A stretch of 64,000 bases of DNA from Tubulanus polymorphus (GCF_964204645.1 NC_134031.1:2525001-2589000); one strand, 5' to 3'; numbered from the stretch's first letter, positions 35,701 to 51,022 are shown. Made by a program: numbers and translations. Notes: generated by a model from the letters alone, not told the origin.

Positions 35701-38013
35701 CCTCAAGCCTTTATTCCCTTCATTTCGACTGCAATCTAGACGCTTATGGCTTCATTTTTACCATTTTTCAATTTCTCGAAATATCATCTATCCGGTTTAG
35801 TCACTTGTCGGACTGGTTTTACTATAGTCATCAACCTCTTTATCAGTACAAGTAAATCTCAGCGTTAACAGTAACAAAAATCTAGTTCTTCAGAAATAAA
35901 ATATATTTAACTACGCTTTCTTCTTATTACCGCATATAATCTAGATTTCTTACTATAAGACAATGCGGGTGGCTGCACCTTCCTATATCCGGTATAGTAG
36001 CCGGCCCCCGACTGACGGAGAGTTTCCAATCCTTCCTGTTTTTTCCACGTCATGATTTTATTTCAACACCTGAATCGTGTGGTCTTATTAAGCCTCGGAA
36101 TTCTCAGCCGCTGTAGAGGTCTCTGAAAATCTCAATCGTTCTAACTCGTCGAACTCCTGGGGAGGATTTTACACGGGAATCTCGCTTTACGAAAGACGCA
36201 CGGGAATGAAAATATTTCAGAAAGTTGATTTTCCAAAGAAAGGTTAGTTACATGTTTTAACAATTGATAACATAAAGATTAGTGATTGATAAATAGATTG
36301 ATAAATTCCAATCAAATATCAATTGGTTTAGAAAGGGATTGGTTTAACAGATTAGATACGAATAGAGGATTCTATATTTTGGGAAATGTTAGTGTGACTG
36401 ATTTAGATAAATATGGATAAAAAGAGGTGAAAACCATATAGAATATGGTTGAATAAAATTTATTTGTATATCCACATTTCGGAAATTCCAGCGGCGGTAA
36501 TCCAAGCTTTTCTAAAAAATGGCTTAAGATTGAAAGTCGAAATTGTCTGATTGTGGAAAATATTTCCTTATCTACATCTACCCGTTCTGTTGACCGTTTA
36601 ACTTTATCGCGAGATATTCGTTTAGACTTATTTGATTTATCTAAACGATACGTGGTTCTCGTGTAGGAGGTGTACGCATGAATGAATCAACACTTCCACG
36701 CATTTTCTCCGCAGACACCCAGCGATTTTTATTTCGATTCCGCTCTTGAGTTCTGAGAATCTCTGGAATTACGGAACATGAGTCAAGAATCCGACTGGAA
36801 TATTTTCGTGTTATGTCTAGTAGTCTCCATATGTGCTACGTATATCGTCACCGTTTCAGAGAGTTCTTGTATTTTCCACTTCAAAGCGGGTATAATTGCA
36901 CCTTGTTTTGAGCTTTGAAAATTTCTCAAAAACTATTGTCGAGATTGAAGTTGTGAATGTTTCGTGGTTCAGAGACACCGAATATTTTCCGGTTCTCGTG
37001 AAAGGTTCGGTATGACTTCCGAACTAGAAAGGAACGCAGCATTTTGTGAAATGAACGAGTTTTCTGGCGTCGGGATGGTTTGTCGATGACGTCATGTTGG
37101 ATCTCATAATAGCAGAGATTGAATCAAAAACGACATTTTACCATATTAACACCAGTAGGAAAATGAAGGTTCTTTGGTGCGCCACAGGCGTCTTTTTATC
37201 GCGTTAAGATGAAAAGAGCCGATATTTCGAAGGTGTTTTTACGCACACAAAATAAATATTTAGAGAGAATTGCAAACTCCTTGTAATACAAGGTACATAC
37301 GAAAGAATAAGCTAAGCAATTTTATGAGTCAGACGTCTTGAAATCCCATATAGTAAAAAGCCGAGACGCTTGCTATGATGAAAACTTTAATTCTATACTA
37401 GTATATAGCGTATCTAAAAGGGCTGGGGTATGGTTTCATAGAAAATAGTTAATAACGATTTCAAACATTGCGAGACTCTTGATAGGCTTTGAATCATTTT
37501 AGCGGTCGATTATCGATTCCAGGTGGAGCTTTTATATTCAAATCACTGCAGTAGCGATATTATACACTTCTGCGAGTCATCTTTATAAGTTAATCGGCCG
37601 GTAAGCTAGCACACTAATATACACACCTTCCGAGTTCGTTAGTTAGCTCGTTTTGAGAGGATTATCTCGTCTGGACGACCGAATATTTATCTATCGCGGG
37701 CGGCGCTGGAGTCTAACGCCGCCGTCGCCACCGCTGCAGACGATAGTTTCCCGATATGATTTAAAATGGAAATTGCAGAGAACCAACCCCTGAGTACGCA
37801 CTCATTCGCGCCATTCCAATAAAACATGAGATTATACATCTGACATAAGTGATCTTTAAGTAGTTTTATGAGCTTCTTCTAAGTGTCAATATCGTTGGAT
37901 GAATCCGTTTTTATTCATGCATAACATGTTGCTTCCGTTGCGAGGCGTGATCAGTCAACGAGGTCATTAGATTCACACAGCCAGCGGACAGCCAGCCTGC
38001 TCTCTTTCTCTCC

Positions 38014-38062
38014 ATGGAGACTGAAACGGAACGCCGTGAACCGCCGGACCATGAGGCAAAAA
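38014..38062 (+). CDS. Candidate alternative first coding exon of TMEM26
   Basis: ATG in a strong context (tccatgg) opens 16 codons (METETERREPPDHEAK) plus one base before the donor a|gtgagt. As with the exon at 24947, the coding part is 49 nt and phase 1, so it joins in frame to the acceptor at 48126 (AAC-GAT-ATG-CCG). The peptide is acidic, in contrast to the basic one encoded at 24947, so the two promoters would give different N-terminal tails. No other plus-strand gene lies between this exon and TMEM26. Confidence 0.5.
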
Positions 38063-41000
38063 GTGAGTTAGTCACATTTTCAAAAATGATAATCCTCTTC
38101 AAGCCTAGAATCTATCAGTATATGGTGGTTTTTCTGATCATTTCATTGCAAAAATCTTCAAAATCTTCTTTTCTATCAAGATGATTTTTATTGTATCATA
38201 TACATTAATTGTTTAAAACAAATTCTGTTTAACGGAAAAAAAAGACAAATTAGTTCCCTGATTAGTGTCTATGAATACGCCGGAAAGGTTTGTGGCATCC
38301 TTTCCCTGGTTCAGTACGTTTAAAAATCCATCGGTCCAAATTATCAATGCATTAATCATTCAAAGTTTCCCTCAAACATCAGTGCGAAATATCATCTGTT
38401 TTTTGGGTTCGATACGATTAGTAAATGGAATTCACTGGTGGATCTAAGGATTACCTTTGAAGTTATCATGACATGTTATTAAAGTGTAGTGTATACGCGA
38501 TTAAGGCATTTGTGGATGGGTTAGATGCATTCTACATCCTTTTCATCTTTATCCTACCAATCATGCAATACGTGCTTGTAAATTTCGCTATATTCAGGCA
38601 GTAAAAAATTCAGAAAAAGGCAGCTTAAAACATTTTAGGGTCTCGTACGAGGCCCACAAAATCCACACCTTTAATCACGTAGCGTATGATATTTTCTACT
38701 TGGAGAACCGTGGAAAAACTAAAACCGAAATAAGTATTGAAAATTCTGTGGAACAATGGACGTTCATCGATGAAAACTAAATACGCTAGCATAAAGAGTG
38801 CAGCTGCATCCTCCGTTTTGTCTCAGAGAGACATTCGAAACGATTCCAATCCAATTTGTTGGTCAGGCTAGTGGCAGGTGCCAATCCGTATCCATACATA
38901 TCATAATTAGGCCTACTGTAATATATTTTTCGCTCCATAACAATTATGATACACTTTTGAAGGAAAAAACTATATATGGATGAAATGACTAACAAACGCC
39001 TACTCAGTTATAGTAAATATGAATATTAGAAGGAGCATTTTATTTTTCATAATTTCATCGTTATCCATTAATAGGTTGTTGAATATACAACATAATTCAA
39101 GATGTATACGTAGCTCAGCTCGTGTGTGAACAGGCAAGAATAAATAGTTGATGGGGGTGAACGAATTGTCGAAAAGATAACTCAGTTTGATGCAACTCGT
39201 AGAAAGCGAGGGGGTGTATTGTATAACATGAACGGTTTACTGTTTAGTAAACACGCCGAGACGAGATACCCCTGTGATACTTTACAAACTACAAATTAAA
39301 TCCGATTTATGGCCAGACATCTCTTCGTGCGTACGGAATTTCTTTTTACCCATCGGCGGTTTGTGTACGAGTGAAACAAAGATAGTGTTTATTCCGCCAT
39401 ATTGATTATACTATAGTATCTTATGTTCGTCAGACTAGTGAAGTTTTGACTGAACCTACGTGACGTGTCAAACAGGTGACTGAAGCTTAGCTAACAACCT
39501 TAGCTTTCAAGGCTTTTTCTCCGACATACTCGGAGCTTTGTTTGACGTTAAGGCGTAAAATAGTGCCTAATTTATGACGACAAGTATGTAGTCAAGTAAA
39601 AAATGTTGTACTTTCTTTGGCGCACGTTCAACGCCCTGAATGCGAATCGGATGCTTTCAATTGCATCGGGATACGTAGACGAAGGATTTCATTCCATCGA
39701 AAACATTTTAATTCGCCGCGTTTCTATCAGTTTTTTTGCGCATTTTATCTGAAGAATTCTTGATTTAGATAAACCACACCTGAGCCCAATAAAACTCTCT
39801 CGCGATAAACAGCGAAGGAATCACACGAGTCGTTACTTTACAATGCGTTACGTTAACAAACACGAAATCCTATACGTGTATATACTTCACAAACACTAAG
39901 GCCCAAGATCGAATTTTCTTTATCAAAAAACCTTAAAGTTCCAGAATAACTGCAGTTATGGCCGATCAACTCAATAGATATAAGAAAATAACGCCAAAAT
40001 CGATGTAAACACAGATTTGAAAAGTAATTTGTTATAAATCCGACGATATGCTCCTTTGAACCGTGGTTTATGTTATGTCCCGACGCTTAGATCTAAAATA
40101 TGACCCATGATTGTGATGATATACGATACACGCGTTTAATGATATCTTATACGATTAATTTGGCGATCCAAGGAATGTATTTCTATCAATTCAATGAAGG
40201 CTCGTCTTTGATCGTAAAACTCATACGATATCTTCTGTTAGAACTGACCGAACGCGAAATATTGATTTGTTTATGATGATCGGATTGATAATGCGTTTCT
40301 ATGAGAGTATGGGACGAGATCAATGTATTCCAATGATTAAGTCTGCACTAAGATAGCGTCCGTCCTGTCTCTATCGGGTCGACCACTTCCGCTTTAACTT
40401 ACCCTCAAGAACCGCACGAACCCGAAGATTAGCCATTAGTTCCTTAAAAGGACGTCGCATTATCATCGTTTTCAAACGTACATCTAACGATTTTTGTGTT
40501 TCAAATTCTGTATCCATCCATTATGGATATTTCGCACTTTGTATTCAAGTGTCGTGACCGAGTGATGAAATATAGCCACATCCGTTATTTTGAAAAATGA
40601 CTATCAATCCGCGCTCATAATGACTACGGGTTTTTTTCTACCGCTCATGTTTTCATACCGGGTAACTTTTTAGATAGAATTGATATTCAGCTCGGTATTG
40701 TCCGGTGTTTAAAAAAAAAACGCTCGTCGTTCGGGGCCTTTTTTCGTTTCGCTTTGATATTACGTGCGCTGAGTGATACCGGAAGTGACGTAAACGAACA
40801 TACCGTGTTCCATCACACTCATGACTCGTTGACGTATTGCGAAAGATACAACGAGTCATTTTCAATCGGGATTGTATTTTCTATTTACCCAATATTTCAA
40901 TCGGAATAAATATTCCGAATAAAAGCTTTGATAGGCGATTAGAGAGAATTTGTTTCAGCGTATTATGAATGATTCAATTCGGTTCAATATTCATTTCACA

Positions 41001-44000
41001 GAAAGGAGAATAAATCTGGGAAATCAACAGTTTGAGACGACAGAAAAAAATTACAAAAATGGTATAGAGCACTTTTTCGTGCAAGCCAAGCAGTGCCGTA
41101 GGGACCGTAGGTTGATGAAACACTATTCAGTGTTGTGACGATATATAAAGAATGCCACACCAATAAAACGGAAGATTAAGTCCGAAAAGTTTTTCTTTCA
41201 GCAATAAATTTATTCATTCGACATTTCGTCTATATCCTAATAGTCATCTTCACGTTTTATCAGTGTGGGATTCTCTATATACCCAAATACAATGCTACAA
41301 TGATGGTTACAATGTAGAGCATGGTCCCATGAATCACGCCACTTTCACACATGGGGCCGATTCAATATTGACTTGGTCTTGAATCTAAAAACTGGTCTGT
41401 AACTGTTAGATTGGCTGTAGAACCAAGATGGTCCTACACTAAACTAATCTTGAATGTAAGCCATAATGACCGGCCATTGGATTAAGTTTCACAAAATGTT
41501 TAATACTAAATTTAATTGCTATAATATTGGCAACTTCGCTTTTTATGAAACAATTCAACTGTTCTCATGAAACTGGAATCAGGATGAATCTATAGGGTGT
41601 AAAATGTGTTATGTGAGCGTCATTTTTAACCAGACGATCATCCAGAATCATTACTCTAACATTAATGGAATGATACGTACGTGCCACCGACCAGTGAAAG
41701 CTTAATGGAAAATCTTTTCAGCCGTGATTGCAGGGTGTGGGATCGACAGTCACAGCAAAACACGATACACATTATTTATACCATCAATAAGACGCCGGAC
41801 CAGTCAGCATCCTGACGCTAGTCATTCAAGTGGTCCATGGCTAGTGATCGAACTATGTGCCGTGCGTAATCGGCCATTCAAGACTGGGCAAATATTTGAA
41901 TAGACCTTGTTTTATTGCATAATGCCAGTTGATATTTGTAAAGTGTTCGAATTAACGATTCACCATTCGTTGGAGTACTGCTGGGCGATGAATTATTTCC
42001 TGAACCGGGAATACAGCTCTGGTCGCAATGAATTATTGCTCGTATTTTTTTTTTAGATATTCATCAGCTTTTTCATACATATTTATTCGCAGACACATCA
42101 CCAGTCGCAGTCATTGAGAGTAAAAAAACATGGTTCGTTTTGAATAGATGGACTTAAGTACATTTGGTGCGTTAAAAACTGGTTATTAACCCCGTAAATA
42201 TTGTCGTATCCGGGATGAGTAAATGATAAATGGATGAAAACATGGGAGCTAATTTCATTTATATGAAAAATTGCACCATGTAAAAATTGACGAACTTCTT
42301 CGGAAAAAAATTCCTTAATCTTTTGGATCTATTTTTATAAGGTGTCTCCCAGGTTTTTATATATGGTATTGAAGACTGGCAAAATGTTTCGTTCTTTTTA
42401 ATACTGATTCAATGCTCTTCGTATTATAGCAATGCGTATTTTTCAGCAAGCAATAAAACTGAAAAATGATAATGAATGCGCTATATGGTGTTTATTGGTA
42501 ATTACATACGTGTCAGGGTTGGCTTCGTCTAAGTAGCAACTTAGTATTAGCAAACATTATGATGCGAGTTGATGAAGTAGAACTTATTATCAATTAATGC
42601 GTGTTATTCAACCGAGAACCGAGTATAGAAGGAATTAATGAAAAACATTCTTGAAATTTTCCCAGCGCGAAAAAATGAATACCGAATAAATATTACATCC
42701 GTCCATAAACTAACAGCCGAACGAAGACAATAGAGTTTTGTTGAGATGCAGCTTTTCAACGTAAAAAAGGCAGTATTTATTGTTTTATTGCTTTCAAAAG
42801 AATTTTCCTGTTCGTAACTAATGATTGGGCGTTGAAGTACTCGACAAATCAGTGGCATTCATCAAAGCATAACCAGTATGACGGAATGCTGGTGCTTAAA
42901 AACCCGATTTCAAATTGTTGCCAATCGTTCGCCAGTTGCCAACGAAAATCCAATATCGCATATACATGTATGATTTTACATTAAAAAGTAAACAACAGCG
43001 GTTACGGCGTATCTATTTTCATAGGTGTCAGAAATATTCCAGTAGTCGGCTAGAAACGGTGTCATTGAACGTCATTATATCGGGAAATATCAACGTGCAG
43101 TTGTTCTAAGCTAAAGTTAGCTTTACCGTTCTTAAAAATGACACTCACAACACTCCTTATACAGCACCAGTTAACGGCATCAATCGGATACACGCGCTCG
43201 ATGGCTTTCTATTTACCGGATTAACTCCTTGAAAACTCCATCGAGAAGCGGTCCAAATAGAGACCTAGTTGAAACGAAAAATAGCTTCGTAACAACGACA
43301 TATGAAATGAAAAAATGAACGATGTTAAATGGTTCCTGGACTGAGTGAAATAGAACTACGTTATAAAACCACATTATAACCCCGTTCACGACTGTTCTAT
43401 CCGTTCACATCGCGTTACGTAGAACGTTCTAATCCCGTTCCTATCAGGAACGAACGAAGCGTTCATTCTAGTAAAAAGTTTGATCCTCCTTGGTCCATGC
43501 AATTTAAGATTGGACCAGGCAAAACCGGAACGACAAAAATACCGATCCAGGTCTATTCTGAATTTTAGAACGGTCCACTTAGTGTGTGAATAGAAACTTT
43601 GTTTTAATTTTGTGTTTTGTGTTTGTAACTGGACCACTGATTACAGCAGATTTAAAAGCATGTGTTTTGAACGCGCAGCCATGATTTCGTCTGATCCAAG
43701 TACAAGCCAAATTAGAATTCTCTAACTAATCGTCAACGCGGATTATGTCAACTCTTGACAGTTAAATATCGTAAGACTGTAAAACTGGGTCCTGAGTGAC
43801 GTTATCGCTGCAGTTCTAGCGGCACACGTTGATCACGTGTTACTGTCAGTGACCGACAGCGCGTTGTTACACAATCATTATTCGATCGGTCGCACCGGCA
43901 ATAGAGCTCCATATTTAGTACTTCCCGTTCCGTAAAACTTCCTCGCCGAAGTTTTTTCCACTCCAATCTTCACTAAACACGCACAATATTCACGCCGAAT

Positions 44001-47000
44001 CCGCTGAACGTTATTACGATTTACATCATTTATTGTGCTGCTGTCGTTTGAGTTATGAACCAGTGCGTTGATGGAGTACACGAAGTCGATGAAATATTCA
44101 AAGGACAAATGACCTTGTATGTGGATTTATCTAAAGGCTCCGGCGAGACCTGGTGTATCTATAGGTGGTTGTAAATATAGATTTTTAATTTTTTAGGCGT
44201 CAAACTACAATTCTGAGGTATGTTATGTTTCCAAAGTGATCATGAAATGATGAATATATACAAAGCTTTAAAATTGTCAAATTTCTAGATTTTATAGAAT
44301 CAACTAATCGAAAACTAAATGATTTTTGAAAGCTAAATCTAGCGAATACTATTACTGATATTTATCTTTCATTTTGACAGCAGGAGAACATTTAGAGAAT
44401 CACTTATTTCATTGTTTAAGAAAATTCACCTCGAACCTTATGTAATTTTTTACGCGTAAAAAGGCGACGTCAAACATGAAGAAATTGCGTAAATAATCCA
44501 TTTCGTTGGCAATTACAATTACGCTATAATTTTCTGGGAGAAATTGATTACGTTTAATAAGGATGACGCTTGAAGTTGATTGTTTGCTTCGGGTAACAAT
44601 TTTTAACGTGTTTTCGACGTTGAAATCACGTCAGAAATGACCTATCTTTTCTTAATATTCTGTCTCATCTTCTCTATCTGCCTCGAGACTCTCGACATCT
44701 TGTCGTCACTCACAAATGTTCGCCATATTTCGCACTGTTTTCGGTCATGACGACGTGGCAATTCAAGTTCATCGCGGTCGGACAAGAACCTGCCGGCTTC
44801 AGTATGGATGCAAATCACAAGGATTTACATTCATCATAACTTAACCGATTCTTCTATCAAACCGAATAGATGAGCTGGTCATTTTGTATAAGTCCTAATT
44901 TCTTAAACTGGCTTTTTCATAAGGACCAATTCGAAAGCGGCCCAAATTGGAAACATATCTCCATATTAGGGATCAAAATAGTTATAATAGTTATAAATAA
45001 GTTATAATCTTTTAGAACCGCTGAACAGAGCACCGTGTAACAGGTGAACGACTTCGTTTTATATGTAAATGCTAAAAGAATATCCGTCGGAAAGAAGTGT
45101 CGAACAACGTTTGTCTAATATCTATTGACGATTATCCAAATAAGACAACAGACACTAGGATCAATAGCAATTAGACTTGCGAACACTCCAATTAATAGAT
45201 CCTATACTTGTCACGTTATATATTTATCTAAGCTTTTAAGTTCCTTTCACTCGAGACAAAACCTCTACCATATATTTCTCCATCGACTACCGATGAAATA
45301 ACAATTTTTTGTTTCGACAATTGAAAGCTTTGCCTTTTATAATTAGTACTTCGAAATCATACGTTCCGGTGACTCGATAATAGCAGATAGGATCGGCCGA
45401 CGTGCCGAAGCAGGTGAATGGACTATTTTGACGTGACGTTAGACAGAATCAGCTTAGTTTTATCGCTTTGACAAATATGGCAAATATAGCTAACAGGGTT
45501 TCTAAGTAATTTGAAGATGCGCGGCCATGTACCGCATATAAATTGCTCGGATATCGCTGTCGGCGACCGTGTAAAGAATCATCGGCAGATTAAGTTGATA
45601 GCAATAACACGACGGTCAGACGGCCGAAAGCCGACTGATCGTCAGACGTATGAGGCCATTCGGGTGACTCTGACCTCACAAATCACCGGATAAATGTTTC
45701 CGCGAGGATTCCCTATTATTAGAATTACTTCAGCTTATTCTATGGACCTCAGTCGCCGAGGAACTGTTGTTATTATCAAAACGGGTCTTCTAAGCCATAT
45801 CATTGAAAGAAATTTTGAATTGATTATCTGAATCATCATATTTCCCTCGAAGTTTGATTGTCTTTGTAAATTTCAAAATGATCCATAAAACCAGCTACAG
45901 AGGTCAAGGTTGCATGGCTTATTACGTTACGTTAAGTTTTCTACGGCGCTCTCAAGAAGCATATTAGATGGGAAATATTCCTGGTCTCGGCCCTTACACC
46001 ACCATCTGGTGTGTTGACTAACTGTAAAAACCAATCAATCGCTCAAACGATGTATTTATTTCCCGAATTATCAATACTTTAGAAATTTCAAAACAATAAG
46101 AATAACAAATATAGATTATATGAATCTTCATCTTGTATTCGAAAAATCGTTCGAAAGCAGATCGACCTGCTGCCGGAAATTCCTCTTTTCAGCCGATGCG
46201 TCTACTCCGCGCACGCGCAGTTGTATCGGTGATTTTTACCGTTACATTCGTAAGTGTAAAAAAGTGCAAGCGTAAAATGGAGGATGAATATCTTTTCAAG
46301 CATGTCACAACGGGACATATTGTCTGACAAAAACGAGTGTTAATACTTCTGTCTAGTCGGTACATTATCAATTCGTGTTTTTGACACGTATTCAGATAAA
46401 TAGAATAGATTTGCGACAAGACGACCAACAGAATTGTGTCAACGAGCGTGCATGTCTTTTGACTACTTGGTCGCTTTTAACATCTAGATTTTGAAATATC
46501 GACAATATAACGAGAAATGCTGCTAGTCGTCTGATATATTGGCTACGTATACATATGGTTTCCCGGGCTTGTGTGTCGAAAGACTGAAATTGTCCATCGA
46601 TATATCAAACAGAAAATTGCCCGAGGCAATGAGTCTAAAATACTATCTTGCGATGTTTGCCTAGCTCTATTACGTCTATTACTTCCAATTAAGAGTTACT
46701 TCAATTCGCGAGTTTCTTTCCAAGCGACAAAATCGTAATAAACGCGTTCAATTGGCGTCGATATTTTTGAATCTTTTCGCAATGAAATTGCATCAGTCCT
46801 CTTTTGTCTAACAAAGCATGGATTTAGATGTATTTTTACGACACCCCAGACGGCTTACGCGAGCGTTTCGTTTCATGCGTATTTGACAGTTAAACAGCTC
46901 TTTAACGCTCGTTGTTGATGTGATTTGAGAGAGAGAGGACCGATTCGCTCCAGGATCTTGATGTTCTAAAAAAATGAACGCATATGAAATGTGTTCATAT

Positions 47001-48125
47001 GCATAATAAACAGGAATTGCGGCGATTTTACAGTCAAAGTTCGTTATAGCGACCTCCTTTTTAACGCCAACATTTTTACAGAGAAAAATTCTGCTCAATC
47101 TAACTCAAATTCAATGAAAACGCCATTCTTTATAACGCCGAATTCTTTATAACGCCATATTATCGTTTTCATCGGTCCCAACGGCGTTATAAAGGACTTG
47201 AACTGTATACAAACGAACATATTTTTCCGAAAAATATGTAGAACGTCCTTCGTAGTGTCAACGATAAAAGTACCAAGATCCAGGATGAAATATCGGATCG
47301 GTTTCACACAACGTAAAGAATCGATGTTTGCAATAATAACTTGTGCAAAAATGTCAAGTTATATCGTAAGTCCCGCGAGTGCGCTGAAAAACAAATAAAA
47401 CAGTAGCAATCAACTCTCATTCTCTCGATACAAGCTTGTGTTGAAGTGTTTCGTTAGCTTTACGATGGACTTATCCTCAAATTATGACGATGCGACCTTG
47501 GTTTTATATTCTCAAATAATCATTATATTACGTCAAAAGCGTGTTGTCTCGCGTTGAACAAGTGTTAAGCGATCGGAAATAAATATGGTTTACATGTCCG
47601 AGACGTTTTTGGTTGTGCTTAAAAGTTTCAGATGCTTCCAAACTCTTGAGACGTACTTGCTGACGATCGTGAAACTGATAACCATTGCGGGGCCGGAAAA
47701 CTGGAAGGCCGGGGTTCGGATGAAGCTGCCTTGCAAATGCCTCTATCGAGGTCCGTGTGGTTCCATTTTCAGTTAAAGATGTTTCTAAAGAAATACATTC
47801 TTAAGTTGGCAATTTCCGAGAGGATGATTGTCAAATTAACAGGTTTAAACGATTTTTGTCTTGATAAAAAGGGCCACCCGTACCCCAGAGACCATCCCCT
47901 AAATCCGCCCCGTGCATTCATGCAAAGTGTTAAATTAAGGAAACAGGACTACTGTTTATAAGGACGAGACAAGTTATAAACGACTATAGCTAAAGGAAAA
48001 CATTTAGGACTTTATTTTTCATTTTTATGGATTTTTGTATATTCACCGTCGACGCCACAATGATGTAGGTGATGATGTAAGGTATATTTTAATATAATTA
48101 AAAAAGTGTTATTTTATAATTTCAG
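38063..48125. other. Long non-coding region (probable TMEM26 intron)
   Basis: About 10 kb with no supported exon. It contains a dispersed-repeat copy at 41400-41465 and a tandem/inverted short repeat at 47080-47180. The region is otherwise AT-rich. The short open frames here overlap on both strands and have no recognisable domains. Confidence 0.45.
47080..47185. repeat. Short direct and inverted repeats of ttctttataacgcc
   Basis: Two tandem copies of ttctttataacgcc (about 47125-47155) are followed by the inverted form ggcgttataaagga (about 47181-47194). Degenerate copies (ttttaacgcc) lie upstream. This resembles internal repeats of a decayed DNA transposon; the minus-strand ORF over it is not recognised. 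Confidence 0.55.
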
Positions 48126-50636
48126 ACGATATGCCGCAATGTCCTCGCTGTTGGTATCAACTGCTGACTATAATAGCTATGATAAAAGCTGTCATTGCCA
48201 GGCTCATCTTCGCCATTCATTCTTTCATAGCGGTTTGGCGTTTGGCTGATGTTAAAAACAACCCCGTCTATTGGTGCTTGGCTTTGACTTTGTTTCTACT
48301 TGCGGCTGAATGCGCTTTCACTTTATGGAAGAAACAGGGCGCCGAGTGGAAATGGTAAGCTGTCTGATAAATTCAAGCATACGCCACTCAGTTCCAGTGA
48401 GTTGAGAGTCCGAGTTAAAATTGAATTAGTTCATTTTCAAATACATATTTTTATACCATCAAATGCGGAGTATATTGCTAATTCCTGATTTGACTTCGCT
48501 ATCATCTACATTAGACGTTCATAACGGATTCTAACGGCTAAGTTATATATGCGGCCCATTGAGACTGATTGACTGTTCTTCAGATGACACTAAATCCCCA
48601 CTAGAACTGTTTACTAAATGTGTAGGAGATACTTCTCATATTGCTCTCATTTAATCCGGCACCAATTGTAGCATATTCTCAGTCCATTGACAGCGACGAA
48701 TATCCATATTTTGTCCGTTACTACTAACTACGTATATCACGCCGATATTTTCCAACTGTCGGTAATTCGTGTCTTAAAGTCAAATGTTATTCTAGTCTTG
48801 TTTCCAATACACCTAGGCATCGATCGAACCTTTACCACCCCGTCTTATAGGGTTATTTAATTTCGTGAGAAATGTTCATCAATTACCGCCATATCCCCGC
48901 AACAAAAACATCCGCCGAGTACTTCCGGCGTTATATGTGACGTCATTGCAGAGCAAAGTGGTAAACGGTGTTCCGAATGCCAGCGTCACTAGTGAGTGAA
49001 ACATCATAACATCTTATAGAGGAGGTTGGCCGATGGTTTAAGTAGACTGGTTATGAATAATTGCTTATTAAGTGCTTTGACAATCCTTATTCTCCTACTC
49101 AGTTTTTCCTATTCTTTTCATTGCAGGTTTTCGCCAGTGGTATTTTTCTATTTATGCAGTGTGGTACCGGCTATTTGGTTTCTAGAGCTGGACCTACTGT
49201 TCAAACGGCTGGAAAAGATTAAATTAGCCAAAGAAGGCATCGTCTTCAACTTCACAGAAAACACCGCCGAAGCATTGTCCATGATCCGAGGATTTGGCGG
49301 AGTAAGTTGCTCGAAATATGCGGAATGACTCTATTGGCCCAACACAGGAAAGATTTGTGTATATGTCTAGACCAAACGATCGGACACTCGTGATACGGTC
49401 AAACCATTTGAACACATCACCGACGATGTTTACTGTCGGAGCAATGGTCACCCTTGATATGTTTTAGACCATGGACGCATAAACTTGCATTCTCAAGTTC
49501 ATACGTCCATGTTCTGAGCAATAGTGCGTCTTCACTATCGGACTCATTGCCTTCCACTCATGACAATGGGAACAGGGCAATCGTCGGGCAACTGGTCAAC
49601 TATCAGCAATTATAGCTCAATTTTTCTTGTTCTCTAATGCATTTTCTCTTTGTAGGTTTATATTCCAATTATGATGACCGCTGATGAGTGGGCGAAAATT
49701 CTTGAACAACTCTTACTTCTATTTCTCATTATCGGTCGCTGGCTTTTACCGAAAGGCGACATAACACGTGACCAATTATCCCAGCTCCTACTGGTCAACA
49801 TAGGAATGGCGGCGGATATAATCGAGTTGTTCGAAGCGTTCAGAGAGGATCAAGTAAAATATAATTACACATTGACGGTAGCGATCTTGTCGTTATGGAC
49901 GGGAAGTTTGTGCCAGTTTACGTTAGTCGTAACGGCGACGAAAGCTCGTAAACCACGCGTAGCCATCGCGCAGAAGAAGGACCTAACGGTGACCTGCTTC
50001 TGTTGCGAAACAGAAATCTGGGCGATCATGACCAGTATAATGTTACAGGACGGACCGTTCCTCGTGTTGCGAATGTTATTGATTTTCCGTTACGAGGTAG
50101 TTAGTTATATGAACGTGTTCTTCACGTGCAAGAACACGTTGGTGATGTTGTTACAGTTGTACCGCATCGCTGTCGTCATTCTCGAACGACAGGTGGCGCG
50201 GAAAAAAGACGACGAGACGGAAACGATTAGCATGAGCATGTCACGATCTCAAAGCGGAATTTCTCGTATATCACGTTTCTCCAACAACAGACCGGATAGA
50301 ATTACGAAATCGCGCTCGTTCGGCGGTTTAGTGCAGAATAAGTCGCAAAACAATATAGACCATTCGTCGTATCCATGTCTAAATAGCAAATCTGCCGGTG
50401 ATCTGACGGTCATGCATGACAACTACTACCCTAGACCCACGCTAAAACCCAAATACCCGAAACACAAACGCTTGCTTTCAAATTCCAGCCATTTGCGCAC
50501 AACCGGTGGGAGTAATTCCAGTGTGAATACGACGAAACAAACTAATGATACCGATATGAAAAATGATGACAGCGATAGGTTGCCATTAGCCCGACACGAG
50601 ACATTCGAGCAGTCACTTGAAGATAGTATTGTATGA
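48126..50636 (+). CDS. TMEM26: TMEM26 orthologue (multi-pass membrane protein)
   Basis: Exons 48126-48354, 49127-49301 and 49656-50636 (stop). Joined, they give 459 aa from the first in-frame ATG at 48131. That ATG has a weak context, and the acceptor before it (tttcag|ac gat atg) implies an upstream exon supplying one base, so the real start may lie in a distant first exon. Recognition rests on family-typical strings: VWRLADVKNNPVYW, EWKWFSP, VPAIWFLELD, IIGRWLLPKGDITRDQLSQL, MAADIIELFE, LQDGPFLVLRMLL and LLQLYRI. About seven to eight hydrophobic segments. The cytoplasmic C-tail is longer than in vertebrates, rich in Ser/Arg (SMSMSRSQS, RSFGG) and suited to phosphorylation. The molecular function of the family is poorly known. 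Poly(A) signals lie at 50643 and 51023. Confidence 0.93.
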
Positions 50637-50642
50637 TTGAAG

Positions 50643-50648
50643 AATAAA
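50643..50648 (+). terminator. Proximal poly(A) signal of TMEM26
   Basis: aataaa 6 nt after the stop codon. A second copy at 51023-51028 would give a 3'UTR of about 400 nt and is more likely the main signal. Confidence 0.35.
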
Positions 50649-51022
50649 AGCCTGGAAGAACATACACATAGAATATAGATGGACTGGAGCTCGAAGCTTT
50701 TAGCTGAAAGCAATTCATCTAACATGAGAAAGATTGAATGATAATCCATAGCAATGAACGTTATACGAAAAGGCATTAGAATTAGAACGTAATTAATTGC
50801 CTTCAATGAGTGACAACATAGCATGGCCAGAGACATTAGGAAACCTCAATGAAAACTCACTGGCTTACTTAATTCATCTAGTTCTACTTATAAAGACGCA
50901 AAGCATACACTTTTAATTGTACACCCAATAGTTTAGGTACAGAGCTGTGGCTCAGATTTTTGAGAGGCTTTCAAAGCAGTCTTTCATCGATAGTTACTTG
51001 CCAATGATTTAACTCGATTCGA

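Larger units (their letters stand above)
24996..38013. other. Long non-coding region (probable intron)
   Basis: About 13 kb with no exon I can support. It contains a dispersed-repeat cluster (27900-28215), GA-rich tracts (32515-32562), a short tandem array (33216-33258), one copy of the gaaacattgtttcg repeat (35545-35700), and perfect CREs at 26403-26410 and 37087-37094. A possible mini-exon atggccg|gtgagc at 30484 is also phase 1 but too short to support. ORFs at 31151, 34064 and 35315 look fortuitous. Confidence 0.45.
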